Origin: Caldilineaceae bacterium
GTDB lineage: Bacteria > Chloroflexota > Anaerolineae > Caldilineales > Caldilineaceae
Direction: 5' to 3'
Assembly: GCA_022842065.1 (NCBI GenBank)
Contig: JALHQH010000025.1
Location: 95,326 to 159,325, forward strand
Length of the DNA: 64,000 bases
Made by a program: the position numbers and the translations under genes. Below, in pieces: positions 39,462-49,372 of the stretch (its first letter is position 1; each line of letters opens with the position of its first letter). The notes below the pieces were generated by a model. The model had not been told where the DNA came from and did no database searches. It worked only from the letters and a program-made list of their open reading frames with translations.

Positions 39462-40778
39462 ATGCAGAGTCAAAGTAATTTTGATCTACGGCGCGCCTTT
39501 GCAAACATCGGGACGCTGCTCTCAGCTTCGATTATTACCAAAATCATTTCGGCTGGCACGACGATCATCATTGCCCGCCAAGTAGGCGTTGCCAGTTTTG
39601 GTGCCTATACCGCGGCCTTGGTACTCTTACGGATTGCCTCGATTGCCTTCGCCTTGGGGCTAGATGCCTGGTTATTGCGCAACGGCTACCGTAGTGGGAA
39701 AGTTGCACAGCTAGCCAACCATACGGCCACTAGTTTGCTGATCAAATTTGTGCTGGGCATTGTATGGCTAGGCCTCATTGCCGGCATTGGGCGCTACCTG
39801 TTACCAACCCAATATCCGCCAAGTCTATTATTGATGTTGGCCTTGGCGATCTGGTTGGAAGAATTAGCGAGTACGATTTGGAGTGCATTTCAGTCAGTGC
39901 TGCGCAATCAAATCACTTTTCTGCTCACGATTCTCTTTCATGGACTAATTCTAGCAGGTACCCTCCTTTTGGTGGTACAAGGCGAAAAGGCAATTCTACC
40001 CTTTGCCGTTGCGCGTGTTGCGGCAGCTGCGATTGGTGCTGGGGTAGCATTCCGGTGGTTGATGCACACCTTTGGCCCAGAGCTTACGCCGGTACAGTGG
40101 CACCACCAAGCCAAGAGCCAGCTACGTGAAACGATTCCCTTTGCCCTTTCCGCCGGACTTGCGCTGATCTATGGGCAAGCGGACACCGTGATCGTGGCGC
40201 AGTGGCTAGGCAGCAAAGCGGCCGGTCTCTACTCTTCCGCGATGTCCCTGATGTCGATGACGTTGTTAATGCCGTTAGCAATCTATCTAGTAATGTTACC
40301 GATCCTAAGTCGCGCCCATGCCCAGCATTCCCCAACATTACCGCGTCTGATGCGCCAAACGATCGGCTGGAATACATTGGCAGGGGTAGCGCTAGGATCA
40401 ATCCTGGCGCTGGTGGCGGCCCCGTTGATGCATCTGATCTATGGGGCACAATATGCAGAATCGAGCGCAGTTCTCACCATTTTTAGTGGCGTCCTTGCTT
40501 TGCGGTTTATCTCATTTGCGTTGGCTGTCTTGCTCACGGCGTTGGGCTGGCAAACACGCCGAACGATTGTGCAGGGCGCAGTGGCCGCCACCAATGTTGC
40601 GCTAAATCTATTGGTGGTACAACGGTGGGGCTTGCCGGGTGTAGCAACTGTTTACCTGATCACCGAATTTCTGCTCATGCTCGGTTATGGTGGGCTCGTC
40701 TTACGCTGGTGGCAACAATATGGCACGCAGTGGTTGGCAACTGCACATGCTAGTAATGCCAAATTGGGTAACGTATAG
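39462..40778 (+). CDS. Polysaccharide flippase (Wzx/MVF-type)
   Basis: A 438-residue polytopic protein with about twelve hydrophobic segments. The start (RRAFANIGTLLSASIITKII, then ARQVGVASFGAY) is typical of oligosaccharide flippases that move lipid-linked repeat units across the membrane. It is the only transporter of the locus, so it is the likely exporter of the glycan made by the neighbouring transferases. No Wzy-like polymerase or ligase is seen. Confidence 0.88.
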   Translation: MQSQSNFDLRRAFANIGTLLSASIITKIISAGTTIIIARQVGVASFGAYTAALVLLRIASIAFALGLDAWLLRNGYRSGKVAQLANHTATSLLIKFVLGIVWLGLIAGIGRYLLPTQYPPSLLLMLALAIWLEELASTIWSAFQSVLRNQITFLLTILFHGLILAGTLLLVVQGEKAILPFAVARVAAAAIGAGVAFRWLMHTFGPELTPVQWHHQAKSQLRETIPFALSAGLALIYGQADTVIVAQWLGSKAAGLYSSAMSLMSMTLLMPLAIYLVMLPILSRAHAQHSPTLPRLMRQTIGWNTLAGVALGSILALVAAPLMHLIYGAQYAESSAVLTIFSGVLALRFISFALAVLLTALGWQTRRTIVQGAVAATNVALNLLVVQRWGLPGVATVYLITEFLLMLGYGGLVLRWWQQYGTQWLATAHASNAKLGNV

Positions 40779-40804
40779 TTAGCATCCTCTGCTGCAAATG
40801 AGCG

Positions 40805-41530
40805 TTACCGGTCCAGTTTAACTGCCACGAGCGCATGGTTTTTACAGTGACCACGCCGCGTCTGCTTATAGTGTAAATCGAGGCGGGTAAAAAAGACGGT
40901 CAAGCCGCCAAAAGCTAGTTTCAACAACACCATCAACGGCAAGAGTAACCAACCAACTGCGCCGCCGCCATAACCAGATGCCACAGTCGGCAGCGCAAGT
41001 GCCATTGTTTTTGTCTGATAGGCGATAGTCCCGTAGTAGCCTTCCAACCACTCAATCTGTGTCACCAAAAAACCACTGGTTTCGAGCAGATGTTGCAATC
41101 CATAGCGTGTATAGCGGTAATAGTCATGGGGAATCTCATGTTCTTCAAAAAAGAGCGGGGTTGAGAGCCAAAGTCTGCCACCTGGCTTGAGCACACGCTG
41201 TAATTCATCCAAGACTTGCAGCGGTTCACGCACATGTTCAAGCACCTGCGAACAGATCACCACGTCATAGCTTTCGCTAGCCAACGCAACCTTTTGCAGA
41301 TCACAGACAAAATCCAAGGCCGCGAGATCGTAGGGCTTATCCACCTGCAGAAAATCGGTAGCTGTATAGTCAAGCCCTGCAAAAAGTCCCTTGTACTTGC
41401 AATCGCCGGCCCCCGCATCAAGCACCTTTTCGCCCGGCAGAACCGAGGCTGCCGCCTCCGCCAGGAAATCCTGCAAATATTTACGTGATGAATTGTAGTT
41501 AAATTGGTCGGCAACCAATTTCCGTAACAT
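40805..41530 (-). CDS. SAM-dependent methyltransferase
   Basis: A class I methyltransferase of 241 residues. Motif I is VLDAGAGDCKYKGLF, with an acidic residue after the next strand (ATDFLQ); SQVLEHVREPLQVLDELQRVLKPGGRLWLSTP is the Methyltransf_11 core. A hydrophobic segment follows near residues 175-200. ATG at 41530 has GGAG five bases upstream, favoured over the frame start at 41617. It probably methylates a glycan or lipid intermediate (inference from location). Confidence 0.85.
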   Translation of the reverse strand: MLRKLVADQFNYNSSRKYLQDFLAEAAASVLPGEKVLDAGAGDCKYKGLFAGLDYTATDFLQVDKPYDLAALDFVCDLQKVALASESYDVVICSQVLEHVREPLQVLDELQRVLKPGGRLWLSTPLFFEEHEIPHDYYRYTRYGLQHLLETSGFLVTQIEWLEGYYGTIAYQTKTMALALPTVASGYGGGAVGWLLLPLMVLLKLAFGGLTVFFTRLDLHYKQTRRGHCKNHALVAVKLDR

Positions 41531-41627
41531 GGAAACTCCAGCGTATATATTTGAGTAATGATGCGTTACCACAGTGCGCTCTATGCGTAGTGGTTTGTTG
41601 AGTATAATATGAGCCATGGATTACAAC

Positions 41628-41662
41628 AAAAAAGCGGAACAGGTTGCCCTGTTCCGCTTTTT
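41628..41662 (-). terminator. Terminator of the secreted four-module protein
   Basis: AAAGCGGAACAGG, loop TTGC and its exact complement, with A/T runs outside (T-run in the minus direction at 41626-41631). It follows the stop at 41702 by about 40 bases. Confidence 0.85.
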
Positions 41663-41701
41663 GTTTAGAACTTACGACTTTACAACGTCAGTCGGGTGGG
41701 A

Positions 41702-43240
41702 TTATTGCACCGGAATGGCGTTGTAGTCTTCAGCAACCAAGCTGCTACCAACAGCCGAAGAAACACGGCCGATGGCGATCAACTGGCTACCGGCAGGGGC
41801 TTCAATCAAGACAGCACCACCGAAACCACCACCCGGATTGGCCGTTGGGGTACCAAATTCCACAAGACCATCACTTGTGCCCGCATCGGTCGACTTGGAG
41901 TTGGCCTTAGCACCGGCGGCAATCGTAGCAATCGTGTGCGTGCCGACGACAGTCCCGTTCTTGTCAAGATACTTGACCAGAACATTGCTCACCGCAGCCG
42001 TCCCAATGTTCTGGATGGCGATGTTGGTGCGCTGGCGGCATTGGGTAGCCGACGGATTGGCTGGGCACTGGAAGTTGGTGTCGCTGGTAAAGCGGACATA
42101 GGGCAGCGCCAACTTGGCGGCACCGGCACTCTCACCCAAGAAGGCGGTTTCGAAGCCGGCCGGATTCTGCAATTGGTTCGGGTTTGGCCCTTGGATGAAG
42201 GCTTTGCCGATGACAACGATCTCGGCACCAGTGCTAACAATCGTAGCAGCACCGGTAAAGTTGCTAATTTTGTTGGGTGCGGTACAAGCGTTAAAGCTCT
42301 TCTTGGCACCGGGTGCAATCGTGGCTGTCTCAGAAAAGCTCCCAGCCGCGCCAGAATAGTTGACCGTCACATTAGCGGTTGCGGTTTGGTCAGTGTTCTG
42401 CACAGCATAGGCGGTGCGTTGCTGCGGGCTAAAGACATCACAAAGCGCCGTGGCCATGTAGATCGTATTCGCGCCGGCATCACCAGTGACACCTTCAAAG
42501 GCCTTGACAGCCGGACCATTGGTCGAAAGCTCAAGCACGGAACCAACGATGTTGGCTGGGGTGGTAGTGCCAGTCTTCACCGCCGACACCTTCGCCGAGC
42601 CATTGAAGCTGGTGGCAGAGATCTGGGAAAGGGTCCCCATGTCATAATACTTGGCAGCACCTTGGGGGATATTGTTCGTTACAATTTGAATGGGCGCGGC
42701 AGTGGGATTATCGGCATTGAAAATGCTCACAGTGATGTCAATCGCACCACTGTCGGCATTCTGCACCACAAAGCGCGAATTGGTATTGAACGTATTCTTC
42801 AGCACGGTGGCCAGCAGGACGCTGGGGGTGGCGCTGGAGAAGCCGTTGGAGAGCGGGCGATTGCGGACGGTTGTGCTGTTGTTCGGAATCTGCACAAGCG
42901 TGGCGACCACCGGCTGATTGGAGGACATAACACCAGAGCCCAAGAAGCCGGGCGGCAGGGCTTCACCACCGGTCAACCCACCAACAAAGAGTGAAGAACC
43001 GGAACCAGCCGTCACTGAGCGGATGACATCGCCCGTGGTAGCTTTGCTGGCGGCGGATTCAGCAAAGAAATCAAACTGAACTTGCGCAGTCGCGGTACCC
43101 AGGTTTTGGTAGGTAATCGAGGTCACGTAGGTTGTTTGGTAGGCAGGTAGTTGAGCAGAAACCATGCTGACCGATACAATCAGCAGCAACATACTGAGCC
43201 CTAATGAGGTTAGGGCCTTTCGTAGGGAAAGCTTCTTCAT
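41702..43240 (-). CDS. Secreted protein with four related beta modules
   Basis: A 512-residue protein. An N-terminal signal peptide (MKKLSLRKA then a hydrophobic core) should be cleaved after VSA. The mature part shows at least four related strands: [49 protein letters not shown] and [19 protein letters not shown]. Each has QN at the start and a beta pattern, suggesting tandem Ig-like domains. There is no membrane anchor, so it is extracellular or envelope-bound by other means. I recognise no named family. The start at 43240 follows AAAGGA. A 13-bp direct repeat lies upstream. Confidence 0.75.
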   Translation of the reverse strand: MKKLSLRKALTSLGLSMLLLIVSVSMVSAQLPAYQTTYVTSITYQNLGTATAQVQFDFFAESAASKATTGDVIRSVTAGSGSSLFVGGLTGGEALPPGFLGSGVMSSNQPVVATLVQIPNNSTTVRNRPLSNGFSSATPSVLLATVLKNTFNTNSRFVVQNADSGAIDITVSIFNADNPTAAPIQIVTNNIPQGAAKYYDMGTLSQISATSFNGSAKVSAVKTGTTTPANIVGSVLELSTNGPAVKAFEGVTGDAGANTIYMATALCDVFSPQQRTAYAVQNTDQTATANVTVNYSGAAGSFSETATIAPGAKKSFNACTAPNKISNFTGAATIVSTGAEIVVIGKAFIQGPNPNQLQNPAGFETAFLGESAGAAKLALPYVRFTSDTNFQCPANPSATQCRQRTNIAIQNIGTAAVSNVLVKYLDKNGTVVGTHTIATIAAGAKANSKSTDAGTSDGLVEFGTPTANPGGGFGGAVLIEAPAGSQLIAIGRVSSAVGSSLVAEDYNAIPVQ

Positions 43241-43298
43241 GATGTGCAAAATCCTTTCTGAATTCTTTAGCACAAAGGGGTGAAGTTTGTTTATTACG

Positions 43299-43366
43299 AC
43301 TTACATAAAACACTTACATAAAACACTTACATAAACAGACGACTTGCATAAGTAGCTTGCATAAAC
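43299..43366. repeat. ACTTACATAAAAC direct repeats
   Basis: Three perfect or near-perfect 13-bp copies (43299, 43312, 43325) are followed by two degenerate copies containing CTTGCATAA. It lies about 60 bp upstream of the secreted protein start and may bind a regulator. Confidence 0.75.
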
Positions 43367-43575
43367 AGTGGTGAGCAAAACGATCGGGAACAAAGCATTG
43401 CAATAGTTTTTTTCACATGTTTTGTCGTATGGAGACACCCTTATTCTACCGATCCCAGGGCTGATTATCAATACCACGTTCGGGTTAATTCCAGAGGTAA
43501 GCGGGTAATTCCTTTAGGTTTACCGCCCATGACACCCAATCGATACAGTGTAGTACAAACAGGGTATTGCACCAC

Positions 43576-43604
43576 TTGACATCTTACGGTATTCTGCATA
43601 TGGT
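43576..43604 (+). promoter_or_regulatory. Promoter upstream of the lipoprotein gene
   Basis: A perfect -35 TTGACA (43576-43581), a 17-base spacer and TATGGT (43599-43604). The leader to the ATG at 43784 would be about 170 bases. Confidence 0.55.
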
Positions 43605-43783
43605 ATATAATCAGCAGTGCAATCTGTAGGTATTTTGCTTGTGGATCTGGTTTTAAAAATAGCTTAGCAACGATACAAAGTACGCACCAAGTGCGCACGC
43701 ACCAATGCGCCATTAACCGGCAAGTGATCACCCAATTGTTAGCACGATATAACACAAACCCTATAAGGATAAAGGATTCATCC

Positions 43784-44503
43784 ATGTTCAATCAGTCTGT
43801 TTTCGGCTCTATTTTCGGGAAAGTATGGTCAAAGGCGTGGCGCCATCAGCTGGCTTTATTACTTTTGGCGCTTACCTTGGGCCTGGTTGCCGCCTGTGGT
43901 GGTGATGAAGAAGAACCTACCCCTACCCCTGCGCCGACAGAGGCAGCCGCACCGGCCGCCGCCCCTTCCGCGACGGAGAGTCCACTCGCCAGCCCCCAAA
44001 GTCCACTTGCTGACCCTGATAGCCCATTGCCCACGCCAGAACCCGAGAGCGAGGCCCCTGCCAATGTTGCCGAGGCAGATGTGAGCGTAGCAAAGGATGC
44101 AGTCGTCATGCAGCCGATAACCGAGATCGAAATTGAGGGACTAGCGCTGGAAGAGGGCAAGTCCGCCGTTAAAGGGAAATTGTTTTCCACGGTTAGTAAT
44201 GCACCACTGCCCGATGCGGTGGTGCGCTTAGCCGAAGTCTACTGTCCCGGTGATTTAGAAGAGGGGGCCAGTAAACGTGATGCCTGTGTTTGGGCGCTGG
44301 ACGATGCCTTTAGCCCTTCGACCTTCACCGATGCAGAGGGTATCTTTGTCTTTGAAGGGGTTGAAGCGCGCGATTATGTATTGCTGGTTGGTGACGTGAT
44401 GACCAGATATGTGATGTTAAAGGATGCAGAAGATAAACCATTGATGTGGGAAGCACCTGCCGGTCAAGCAATTGATATTGGCGAATATCAGGTTAATTAC
44501 TAA
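43784..44503 (+). CDS. Lipoprotein with low-complexity linker and carboxypeptidase-regulatory-like domain
   Basis: A 239-residue protein. The signal segment ends in the lipobox LGLVAAC, so it is a lipoprotein. A Pro/Thr/Ala/Glu/Ser linker (about 48-105, PTPTPAPTEA and SPLASPQSPLADP) follows. The C-terminus resembles a carboxypeptidase regulatory (Ig-like) domain: GKLFSTVSNAPLPDAVVRL, then TDAEGIFVFEGVEARDYVLLV. It is probably displayed on the cell surface. ATG at 43784 follows AAAGGA. Confidence 0.82.
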   Translation: MFNQSVFGSIFGKVWSKAWRHQLALLLLALTLGLVAACGGDEEEPTPTPAPTEAAAPAAAPSATESPLASPQSPLADPDSPLPTPEPESEAPANVAEADVSVAKDAVVMQPITEIEIEGLALEEGKSAVKGKLFSTVSNAPLPDAVVRLAEVYCPGDLEEGASKRDACVWALDDAFSPSTFTDAEGIFVFEGVEARDYVLLVGDVMTRYVMLKDAEDKPLMWEAPAGQAIDIGEYQVNY

Positions 44504-44684
44504 AAGCTAGACAAAATTGTGTTTTAATTAGCATAGCAAGACTTTACCCAAACAAAATGGCAGTTGTTTTGAAAGCGCTCGGCTACCTTTATGCCGAAAC
44601 CACGATTGCGACTGGATTTGTAGCAAACGTGGCCTTTATTTCGAAGCAGTGCGCCAATTCATTAGCTGAATTGTACGACCACCC

Positions 44685-45398
44685 ATGTCCAACCAACCCA
44701 AACTTACCATCCTTGTTGTCGATGATGAAACGCGTATGGTGCGTTTTGTCAAGATGAATCTTGATCTAGAAGGCTATCTCACCCTGGAAGCGAACAACGG
44801 CTTACAAGCGCTGGAAAAGGTGCGTGACCACAATCCGGATCTAGTTTTGCTTGATGTAGAAATGCCTGGGATGGATGGCTTCGAGACCTTAAAACGGATC
44901 CGCGAGATCAGCGACGCGGCGGTGATTATGCTCACCGTGCGCTCTGATGAAGATGACCGCATTAAAGGGTTGGATCTGGGTGCGGATGATTATGTCACCA
45001 AACCCTTTAGCCCACGCGAACTTTCTAGCCGGATCCGTGCTGTTCTGCGCCGGATCGAGCCGGCCAGTCGTCCCGACAAACAGCTGATCAAGATTGATGA
45101 GCGCTTGGAGATCGATCTCCAACGCCGGGATGTTATCGTGCAAGGGGAGCGCATGAGTTTGCGACCAACGGAGTATCGCTTGCTCTACCACTTGATCCAG
45201 AATGCCGGCTGGGTGGTACCACACGAGACGCTGCTCACCAAAGTTTGGGGCCATGAATATATTAATGATAATCATCTTTTGCGCCTCTATATTACTTACC
45301 TACGCAAAAAGATTGAAATTGATCCGGCCGATCCACAATATATCTTTACCGAACGAGGCTTAGGCTATCGTTTTGTTGATTTTAAGCAAGATGAATAA
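44685..45398 (+). CDS. Response regulator, OmpR/PhoB family
   Basis: A 237-residue two-domain regulator. The receiver has acidic residues DDE (13-15), phospho-acceptor Asp57 in LLDVEMPG and Lys in DYVTKPF. The winged-helix DNA-binding domain includes [17 protein letters not shown] and [12 protein letters not shown]. No histidine kinase is adjacent; the kinase at 11210 is far away, so the partner is unknown. Confidence 0.95.
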   Translation: MSNQPKLTILVVDDETRMVRFVKMNLDLEGYLTLEANNGLQALEKVRDHNPDLVLLDVEMPGMDGFETLKRIREISDAAVIMLTVRSDEDDRIKGLDLGADDYVTKPFSPRELSSRIRAVLRRIEPASRPDKQLIKIDERLEIDLQRRDVIVQGERMSLRPTEYRLLYHLIQNAGWVVPHETLLTKVWGHEYINDNHLLRLYITYLRKKIEIDPADPQYIFTERGLGYRFVDFKQDE

Positions 45399-45476
45399 GT
45401 ATAAGCAATAAAAATTTGAAGCGCGGTTCTCTCCTCGCATTTTTGATCTTATTCTATATTCTATGGTATCATTAAC

Positions 45477-45510
45477 AATTGGTGTCCGTTTGGCACCAAT
45501 TTATTTTTTC
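45477..45510 (+). terminator. Terminator after the response regulator gene
   Basis: AATTGGTG (45477-45484) pairs with CACCAATT (45494-45501), followed by TATTTTTTC. Confidence 0.75.
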
Positions 45511-45659
45511 ATAAGTAAGCACGTTTCGGGACCATTAAACAGGGTGCGCAAATGAAATCGCGCTGCAAGTGGTAGGCAGAGCAGGCAGCGCAAGGTATCG
45601 ATGCTGCGTTTGTTTGTGGAATGAACGAAACGGAAGTGTAACCCACACAGGAGTCTGAT

Positions 45660-46595
45660 ATGTCAGTTGTCGCAATGAAAGAATTGCTGGAGGCTGGTGT
45701 TCACTTTGGCCACCGCACCCGGCGCTGGAATCCCAAGATGCGTCCGTTTATCTTTACCGAACGCAGCGGAATCCACATTATCGATCTGCAGCAGACCATG
45801 CTCCGGATCAACGAATATGCGGAAATGGTGCGTAATATTTCAGCCAAAGGGGGGACGATCCTCTTTGTTGGCACCAAACGCCAAGCCCAGGCGACCGTCA
45901 AACAAGAAGCCGATCGCTGCAATATGCCCTACATCAACCAACGCTGGTTGGGTGGCACGCTGACGAACTGGATCACCATTAAGCAGCGGATTGATTATCT
46001 GTTGATGATGGAACGGCGGGTCGATGCCGGTGAATTCCGCACGCTCTCCAAGAAAGAGCAATTGGGGATTCAGCGGGAGATTGAAAAGCTCAACCGCCGG
46101 ATTGGTGGTCTGAAGACCATGCGGCGCCTGCCTGAGATGATCTTTATTGTTGATATTAACACTGAAGATCTGGCCGTGATGGAAGCGAACAAGCTTAAAA
46201 TCCCCACGATGGCAATGGTTGATACCAACAGCAATCCTGATCTGGTTGATTATGTCATTCCCAGCAATGATGATGCGATTCGCGCCGTCAAGTTGATTGT
46301 CAGCACCATTGCGGATGCGATTGAAGATGGCGCGCGCATTCGTGAAGTTGATATGGCTGATACAGGGCAGGTTAGCCGACAAGAACTGGCCGACATGGCA
46401 CAGTATCTTGGCCCAAGCACACTGGCCAAGCTCAAATCCACCGTCGAAGATTTTGAATCGTACGAAGGGGATGAAGAGGTTGCCGGGGTCGAGGTGGTCG
46501 GCGAAGCAGAGTTCGAGGACTTTGATGAGTTCACTGAAGAAGAAGAAGTATATGCAGAATTCGCCACCTTTGTGAAAGAGGAAGACGAGGAGTAA
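45660..46595 (+). CDS. rpsB: 30S ribosomal protein S2
   Basis: Ribosomal protein S2, needed for S1 binding to the 30S subunit. Conserved S2 segments include [42 protein letters not shown] and ADAIEDGAR. At 311 residues it is longer than the usual ~230-260; the extra part is a very acidic tail (about 262-311, EEEEVYAEF). ATG follows AGGAG. It is the first gene of the rpsB-tsf-pyrH-frr row. Confidence 0.97.
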   Translation: MSVVAMKELLEAGVHFGHRTRRWNPKMRPFIFTERSGIHIIDLQQTMLRINEYAEMVRNISAKGGTILFVGTKRQAQATVKQEADRCNMPYINQRWLGGTLTNWITIKQRIDYLLMMERRVDAGEFRTLSKKEQLGIQREIEKLNRRIGGLKTMRRLPEMIFIVDINTEDLAVMEANKLKIPTMAMVDTNSNPDLVDYVIPSNDDAIRAVKLIVSTIADAIEDGARIREVDMADTGQVSRQELADMAQYLGPSTLAKLKSTVEDFESYEGDEEVAGVEVVGEAEFEDFDEFTEEEEVYAEFATFVKEEDEE

Positions 46596-46626
46596 GGAAT
46601 TACACCTTATCTAAAATAGTAGTTGT

Positions 46627-46662
46627 GATTGCCCCAGCTTATGAAACATAAGCTGGGTAATC
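46627..46662 (+). terminator. Hairpin between rpsB and tsf
   Basis: CCCAGCTTATG and CATAAGCTGGG pair around a 3-base loop. No T-run follows, so it probably attenuates or stabilises rather than terminates. Confidence 0.6.
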
Positions 46663-46703
46663 GCAGTGCATCCTGCTGAAAAATTGAGGAGAAAAGAATC
46701 ACT

Positions 46704-47300
46704 ATGGCTGATATCAGCGCACAATCGGTAAAAGAATTGCGCGAGGCCACCAGTGCGGGAATTCTGGACTGCAAAAAAGCACTTACCGAAGCAAATGGTG
46801 ACTTTGAGCAGGCAGTTGAAATCTTGCGCAAAAAAGGGCTCTCAAGCGCTGCAAAGAAGGCTAGCCGTGAGACCAATGAAGGGCTGATTGGGCATTACAT
46901 TCACCAAGGCAGCAAAATGGCTAGCCTGGTCGAAGTTAACTGCGAAACTGACTTTGTTGCTCGCACCGAACAGTTTCAAGAGCTGGCCCGCGATTTAGCA
47001 ATGCATGTTGTCGCCGCACACCCGATTTATTTAAGCCGGCAAGATGTGCCCGCCGAGATGGTTGAACGAGAAAAGAGCATCTATAATGAGCAGATGCTAA
47101 ATAGTGGCAAACCAGCCCACGTTCTGGAAAAGATCATTGAAGGCAAGCTCGACAAATGGTACACAGAAGTTTGTTTGCTCGAACAGTCCTTTGTCAAAGA
47201 TCCGGATGTCAAAATTCAGGATTTGCTAACAAAATCAATTGCCGCCCTTGGTGAAAACATTAAGATTAACAGGTTTTCCCGCATGGCAATCGGTGAGTAG
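46704..47300 (+). CDS. tsf: Elongation factor Ts
   Basis: Guanine-nucleotide exchange factor for EF-Tu. 198 residues, the short form found in Thermus and Chloroflexota (E. coli has 283). The N-terminal UBA-like domain has [18 protein letters not shown]; the core includes [15 protein letters not shown] and [18 protein letters not shown] has GAGGAG upstream. It follows rpsB in the usual order. Confidence 0.97.
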   Translation: MADISAQSVKELREATSAGILDCKKALTEANGDFEQAVEILRKKGLSSAAKKASRETNEGLIGHYIHQGSKMASLVEVNCETDFVARTEQFQELARDLAMHVVAAHPIYLSRQDVPAEMVEREKSIYNEQMLNSGKPAHVLEKIIEGKLDKWYTEVCLLEQSFVKDPDVKIQDLLTKSIAALGENIKINRFSRMAIGE

Positions 47301-47303
47301 TTT

Positions 47304-47331
47304 GAATGCCCAGCCACACGGCTGGGCATTC
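47304..47331 (+). terminator. Hairpin after tsf
   Basis: GAATGCCCAGCC, loop ACAC and its complement form a 12-bp stem followed by TTGTG. The weak T-run suggests partial termination before pyrH. Confidence 0.7.
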
Positions 47332-47383
47332 TTGTGTAAAGGCGTGGTTGGGGCAAGTTTAGCGGAAAGTAGGAGGAGAGATA

Positions 47384-48103
47384 ATGGCAGAGTTAAGATA
47401 CAGGCGCATTCTGCTAAAATTGGGCGGAGAAGCGCTCGCCGGCGAAGGTGGGTTCGGCATTAACCCCCACCATGCGGCCTTTCTTGCCAACAAAGTTGTA
47501 CAAATTGCCAATCTTGGGGTACAGGTTGCCCTGGTGATTGGCGGGGGTAACCTCTGGCGCGGCAAGCAGGATGGGCTTGATCATGGGATGGAGCGGGTCA
47601 CCGCTGATCACATGGGCATGTTGGCGACAGTAATGAATGCGTTGGCACTACAAGATGCACTAGAACGGGCAGGCGTTCCCACGCGCGTAATGACCGGCAT
47701 CGAAGTCCGTGCCGTGGCCGAACCTTATATTCAGCGCCGCGCGGTACGCCATTTGGAAAAGGGCCGGGCTGTCATCTTTGGGGCGGGCACCGGGAATCCC
47801 TATTTTACGACTGATACGGCGGCTTCGTTGCGCGCCATGGAAATTGATGCCGAAATTTTAATCAAGGCAACCAAGGTTGATGCTGTCTACGATAGCGACC
47901 CCAAACTCAACGCCGAAGCAAAGCGCTTTGAACATCTCACTTATATCGATGCCCTTAATATGCGGGTTGGCGTTATGGACAGCACGGCGATGGCCATGTG
48001 TATGGACAACGATTTGCCCATCTGCGTGCTCAATCTGTGGCAGGAAGGTGCGCTAGAGAGTATCGTTCATGGCGAGAAGATCGGGACACTGATTACCGCC
48101 TAG
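47384..48103 (+). CDS. pyrH: Uridylate kinase
   Basis: UMP kinase: UMP + ATP to UDP + ADP, hexameric and regulated by GTP/UTP in bacteria. 239 residues, the normal length. [18 protein letters not shown] is the N-terminal phosphate loop, GGGNLWRGK the UMP site and [13 protein letters not shown] the ATP-site region. A strong AGGAGGAG precedes the ATG. Confidence 0.97.
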   Translation: MAELRYRRILLKLGGEALAGEGGFGINPHHAAFLANKVVQIANLGVQVALVIGGGNLWRGKQDGLDHGMERVTADHMGMLATVMNALALQDALERAGVPTRVMTGIEVRAVAEPYIQRRAVRHLEKGRAVIFGAGTGNPYFTTDTAASLRAMEIDAEILIKATKVDAVYDSDPKLNAEAKRFEHLTYIDALNMRVGVMDSTAMAMCMDNDLPICVLNLWQEGALESIVHGEKIGTLITA

Positions 48104-48180
48104 AGTATTTTTGGGTTGGAGATCTGTTGGCAGTTTTTTCTCTTTCCGATTTATTTGCTAAAATATAAAATTAAGGATTA

Positions 48181-48250
48181 GGACTTACGCAATGCCCTCG
48201 CATAAGGACATAATATATCATGCCCCTACACGAGCTGGCATGCGTAAGTC
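48181..48250. repeat. Short inverted-repeat element, MITE-like
   Basis: GGACTTACGCAATGCC (48181-48196) and GGCATGCGTAAGTC (48237-48250) are inverted copies with one base missing. Ends with ACTTACGCA are common at insertion-sequence termini in filamentous bacteria. About 70 bp, no ORF: likely a relic non-autonomous element. Confidence 0.6.
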
Positions 48251-48557
48251 TCACCTATAACAGCGGTGAGTGAACTGACCAACACACTAGGTTCAGTCAG
48301 TTTGGCATTGCAATAACCAAATGTCCACCGGAAAGAGTGCAACCCCGGCAGCGTCCTTTCGCACTGTATATTGGCTTTGTCTGATAAATCGGCTATCCTC
48401 AGGTTATGCACTAGCATGAGGTGACTGTGATTAGCAGTGGTCGCGAAGCCTTTGCTCATCTAAGCAACAATCAGCCAGTGATAATCACTTCAAACCGACT
48501 GAATCAATACGAAATCGGCAGAATTACCGATTTATCTTAGATGGTCCCAACCGTTAT

Positions 48558-48563
48558 TATAAT
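48558..48563 (+). promoter_or_regulatory. -10 element of frr
   Basis: TATAAT just upstream of the leader hairpin; the -35 is poor. The transcript would begin near 48570, inside the left arm. Confidence 0.4.
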
Positions 48564-48613
48564 GTACATCAGGGATATTATCGCGATTGCAGCCACAATA
48601 TCCCTGATGTACA
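48563..48613 (+). promoter_or_regulatory. frr leader hairpin next to the ribosome-binding site
   Basis: TGTACATCAGGGATATT (48563-48579) and its exact complement (48597-48613) form a 17-bp stem. The ribosome-binding site AAAAGGAG (48614-48621) begins directly after it. It may regulate translation or serve as an inverted-repeat operator. Confidence 0.6.
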
Positions 48614-48629
48614 AAAGGAGAAGTGGAAA

Positions 48630-49187
48630 ATGATAAACGAAGTTATGGCTGAAACTGAAGATCGCATGAAGAAGACGGTCGAATCGCTTCGGCATGATCT
48701 CCTGAGCATTCGCACCGGTCGTGCAACGCCTTCGCTTGTCGATCGGGTAATGGTTGATTACTACGGCACGCCCACTCCCCTGCAACAACTGGCAAACATT
48801 ACCATCCCTGAAGCACAGTTGATCTCGATTCGGCCTTATACCCCCAAAGATATCGGGGCCATCGAAAAAGCATTGGCAAAATCCGATCTTAATCTAACCC
48901 CAAACAATGATGGTCAACAAATTCGGATTGTGATTCCAGCCTTGAATGAAGAACGCCGCCGCGAGCTGAATAAATTGGTGGCAAAACGAGGGGAAGAAGC
49001 GCGCGTCGCCGTACGTAATGTGCGCCGTGATGCCATCAGCGATTTGCGCGAGATGGAAAAAGAAAGCATGATCTCCGAGGATGATGGCCGGCGTGCACAA
49101 GAAAAAGTGCAGGAAAAAACTGACGCCTATATCAAAAAGGTGGAAGAAGTCATCCGTGAAAAAGAAGAAGAGATCATGACAGTTTAG
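48630..49187 (+). CDS. frr: Ribosome recycling factor
   Basis: Releases ribosomes after termination together with EF-G. 185 residues, the family length. [23 protein letters not shown] and [16 protein letters not shown] are in the conserved core, and [21 protein letters not shown] near the C-terminus. ATG follows AAGGAGAAG. Confidence 0.97.
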   Translation: MINEVMAETEDRMKKTVESLRHDLLSIRTGRATPSLVDRVMVDYYGTPTPLQQLANITIPEAQLISIRPYTPKDIGAIEKALAKSDLNLTPNNDGQQIRIVIPALNEERRRELNKLVAKRGEEARVAVRNVRRDAISDLREMEKESMISEDDGRRAQEKVQEKTDAYIKKVEEVIREKEEEIMTV

Positions 49188-49263
49188 TGCAAGTATAAGT
49201 TGCGCACTTGAGTGCGTGCGTCTGATGCGTCACCATGATAAAATGGGGTTGTTGAAAACCCAT

Positions 49264-49293
49264 GGGGTGAGTAGAGACTCACCCCTTCTTTTT
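49264..49293 (+). terminator. Terminator after frr
   Basis: GGGGTGAG and CTCACCCC pair around TAGAGA, followed by TTCTTTTTC. Confidence 0.85.
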
Positions 49294-49372
49294 CACCTAT
49301 AACCTGAATATTACCCAAAATTGGTTGGCTTTACCCCCCTGTTTTCGCAAAGTTGTTTACTAGGGAACTGAT

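Larger units (their letters stand above)
43241..43783. other. Divergent intergenic region with promoters and direct repeats
   Basis: It separates the minus-strand secreted protein from the plus-strand lipoprotein. It holds direct repeats (43299-43366) and a good plus-strand promoter (43576-43604). The region 43370-43570 shows nothing I recognise. Confidence 0.6.
48104..48629. other. Gene-free spacer between pyrH and frr
   Basis: It contains an inverted-repeat element (48181-48250) and the frr leader hairpin (48563-48613). A minus-strand 77-codon frame (48226-48459) is unconvincing. Confidence 0.55.

Noticed and set aside
43299..43366. CRISPR or iteron origin from 13-bp repeats
   Set aside because: Too short and contiguous for CRISPR, and no replication protein is adjacent; more likely regulatory.
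44557..44757. 66-codon frame overlapping the response regulator start
   Set aside because: Overlaps a clear gene in another frame and has no family pattern.
48226..48459. 77-codon minus-strand frame in the pyrH-frr gap
   Set aside because: Overlaps the MITE-like element and resembles nothing known; a transposase remnant could not be shown.
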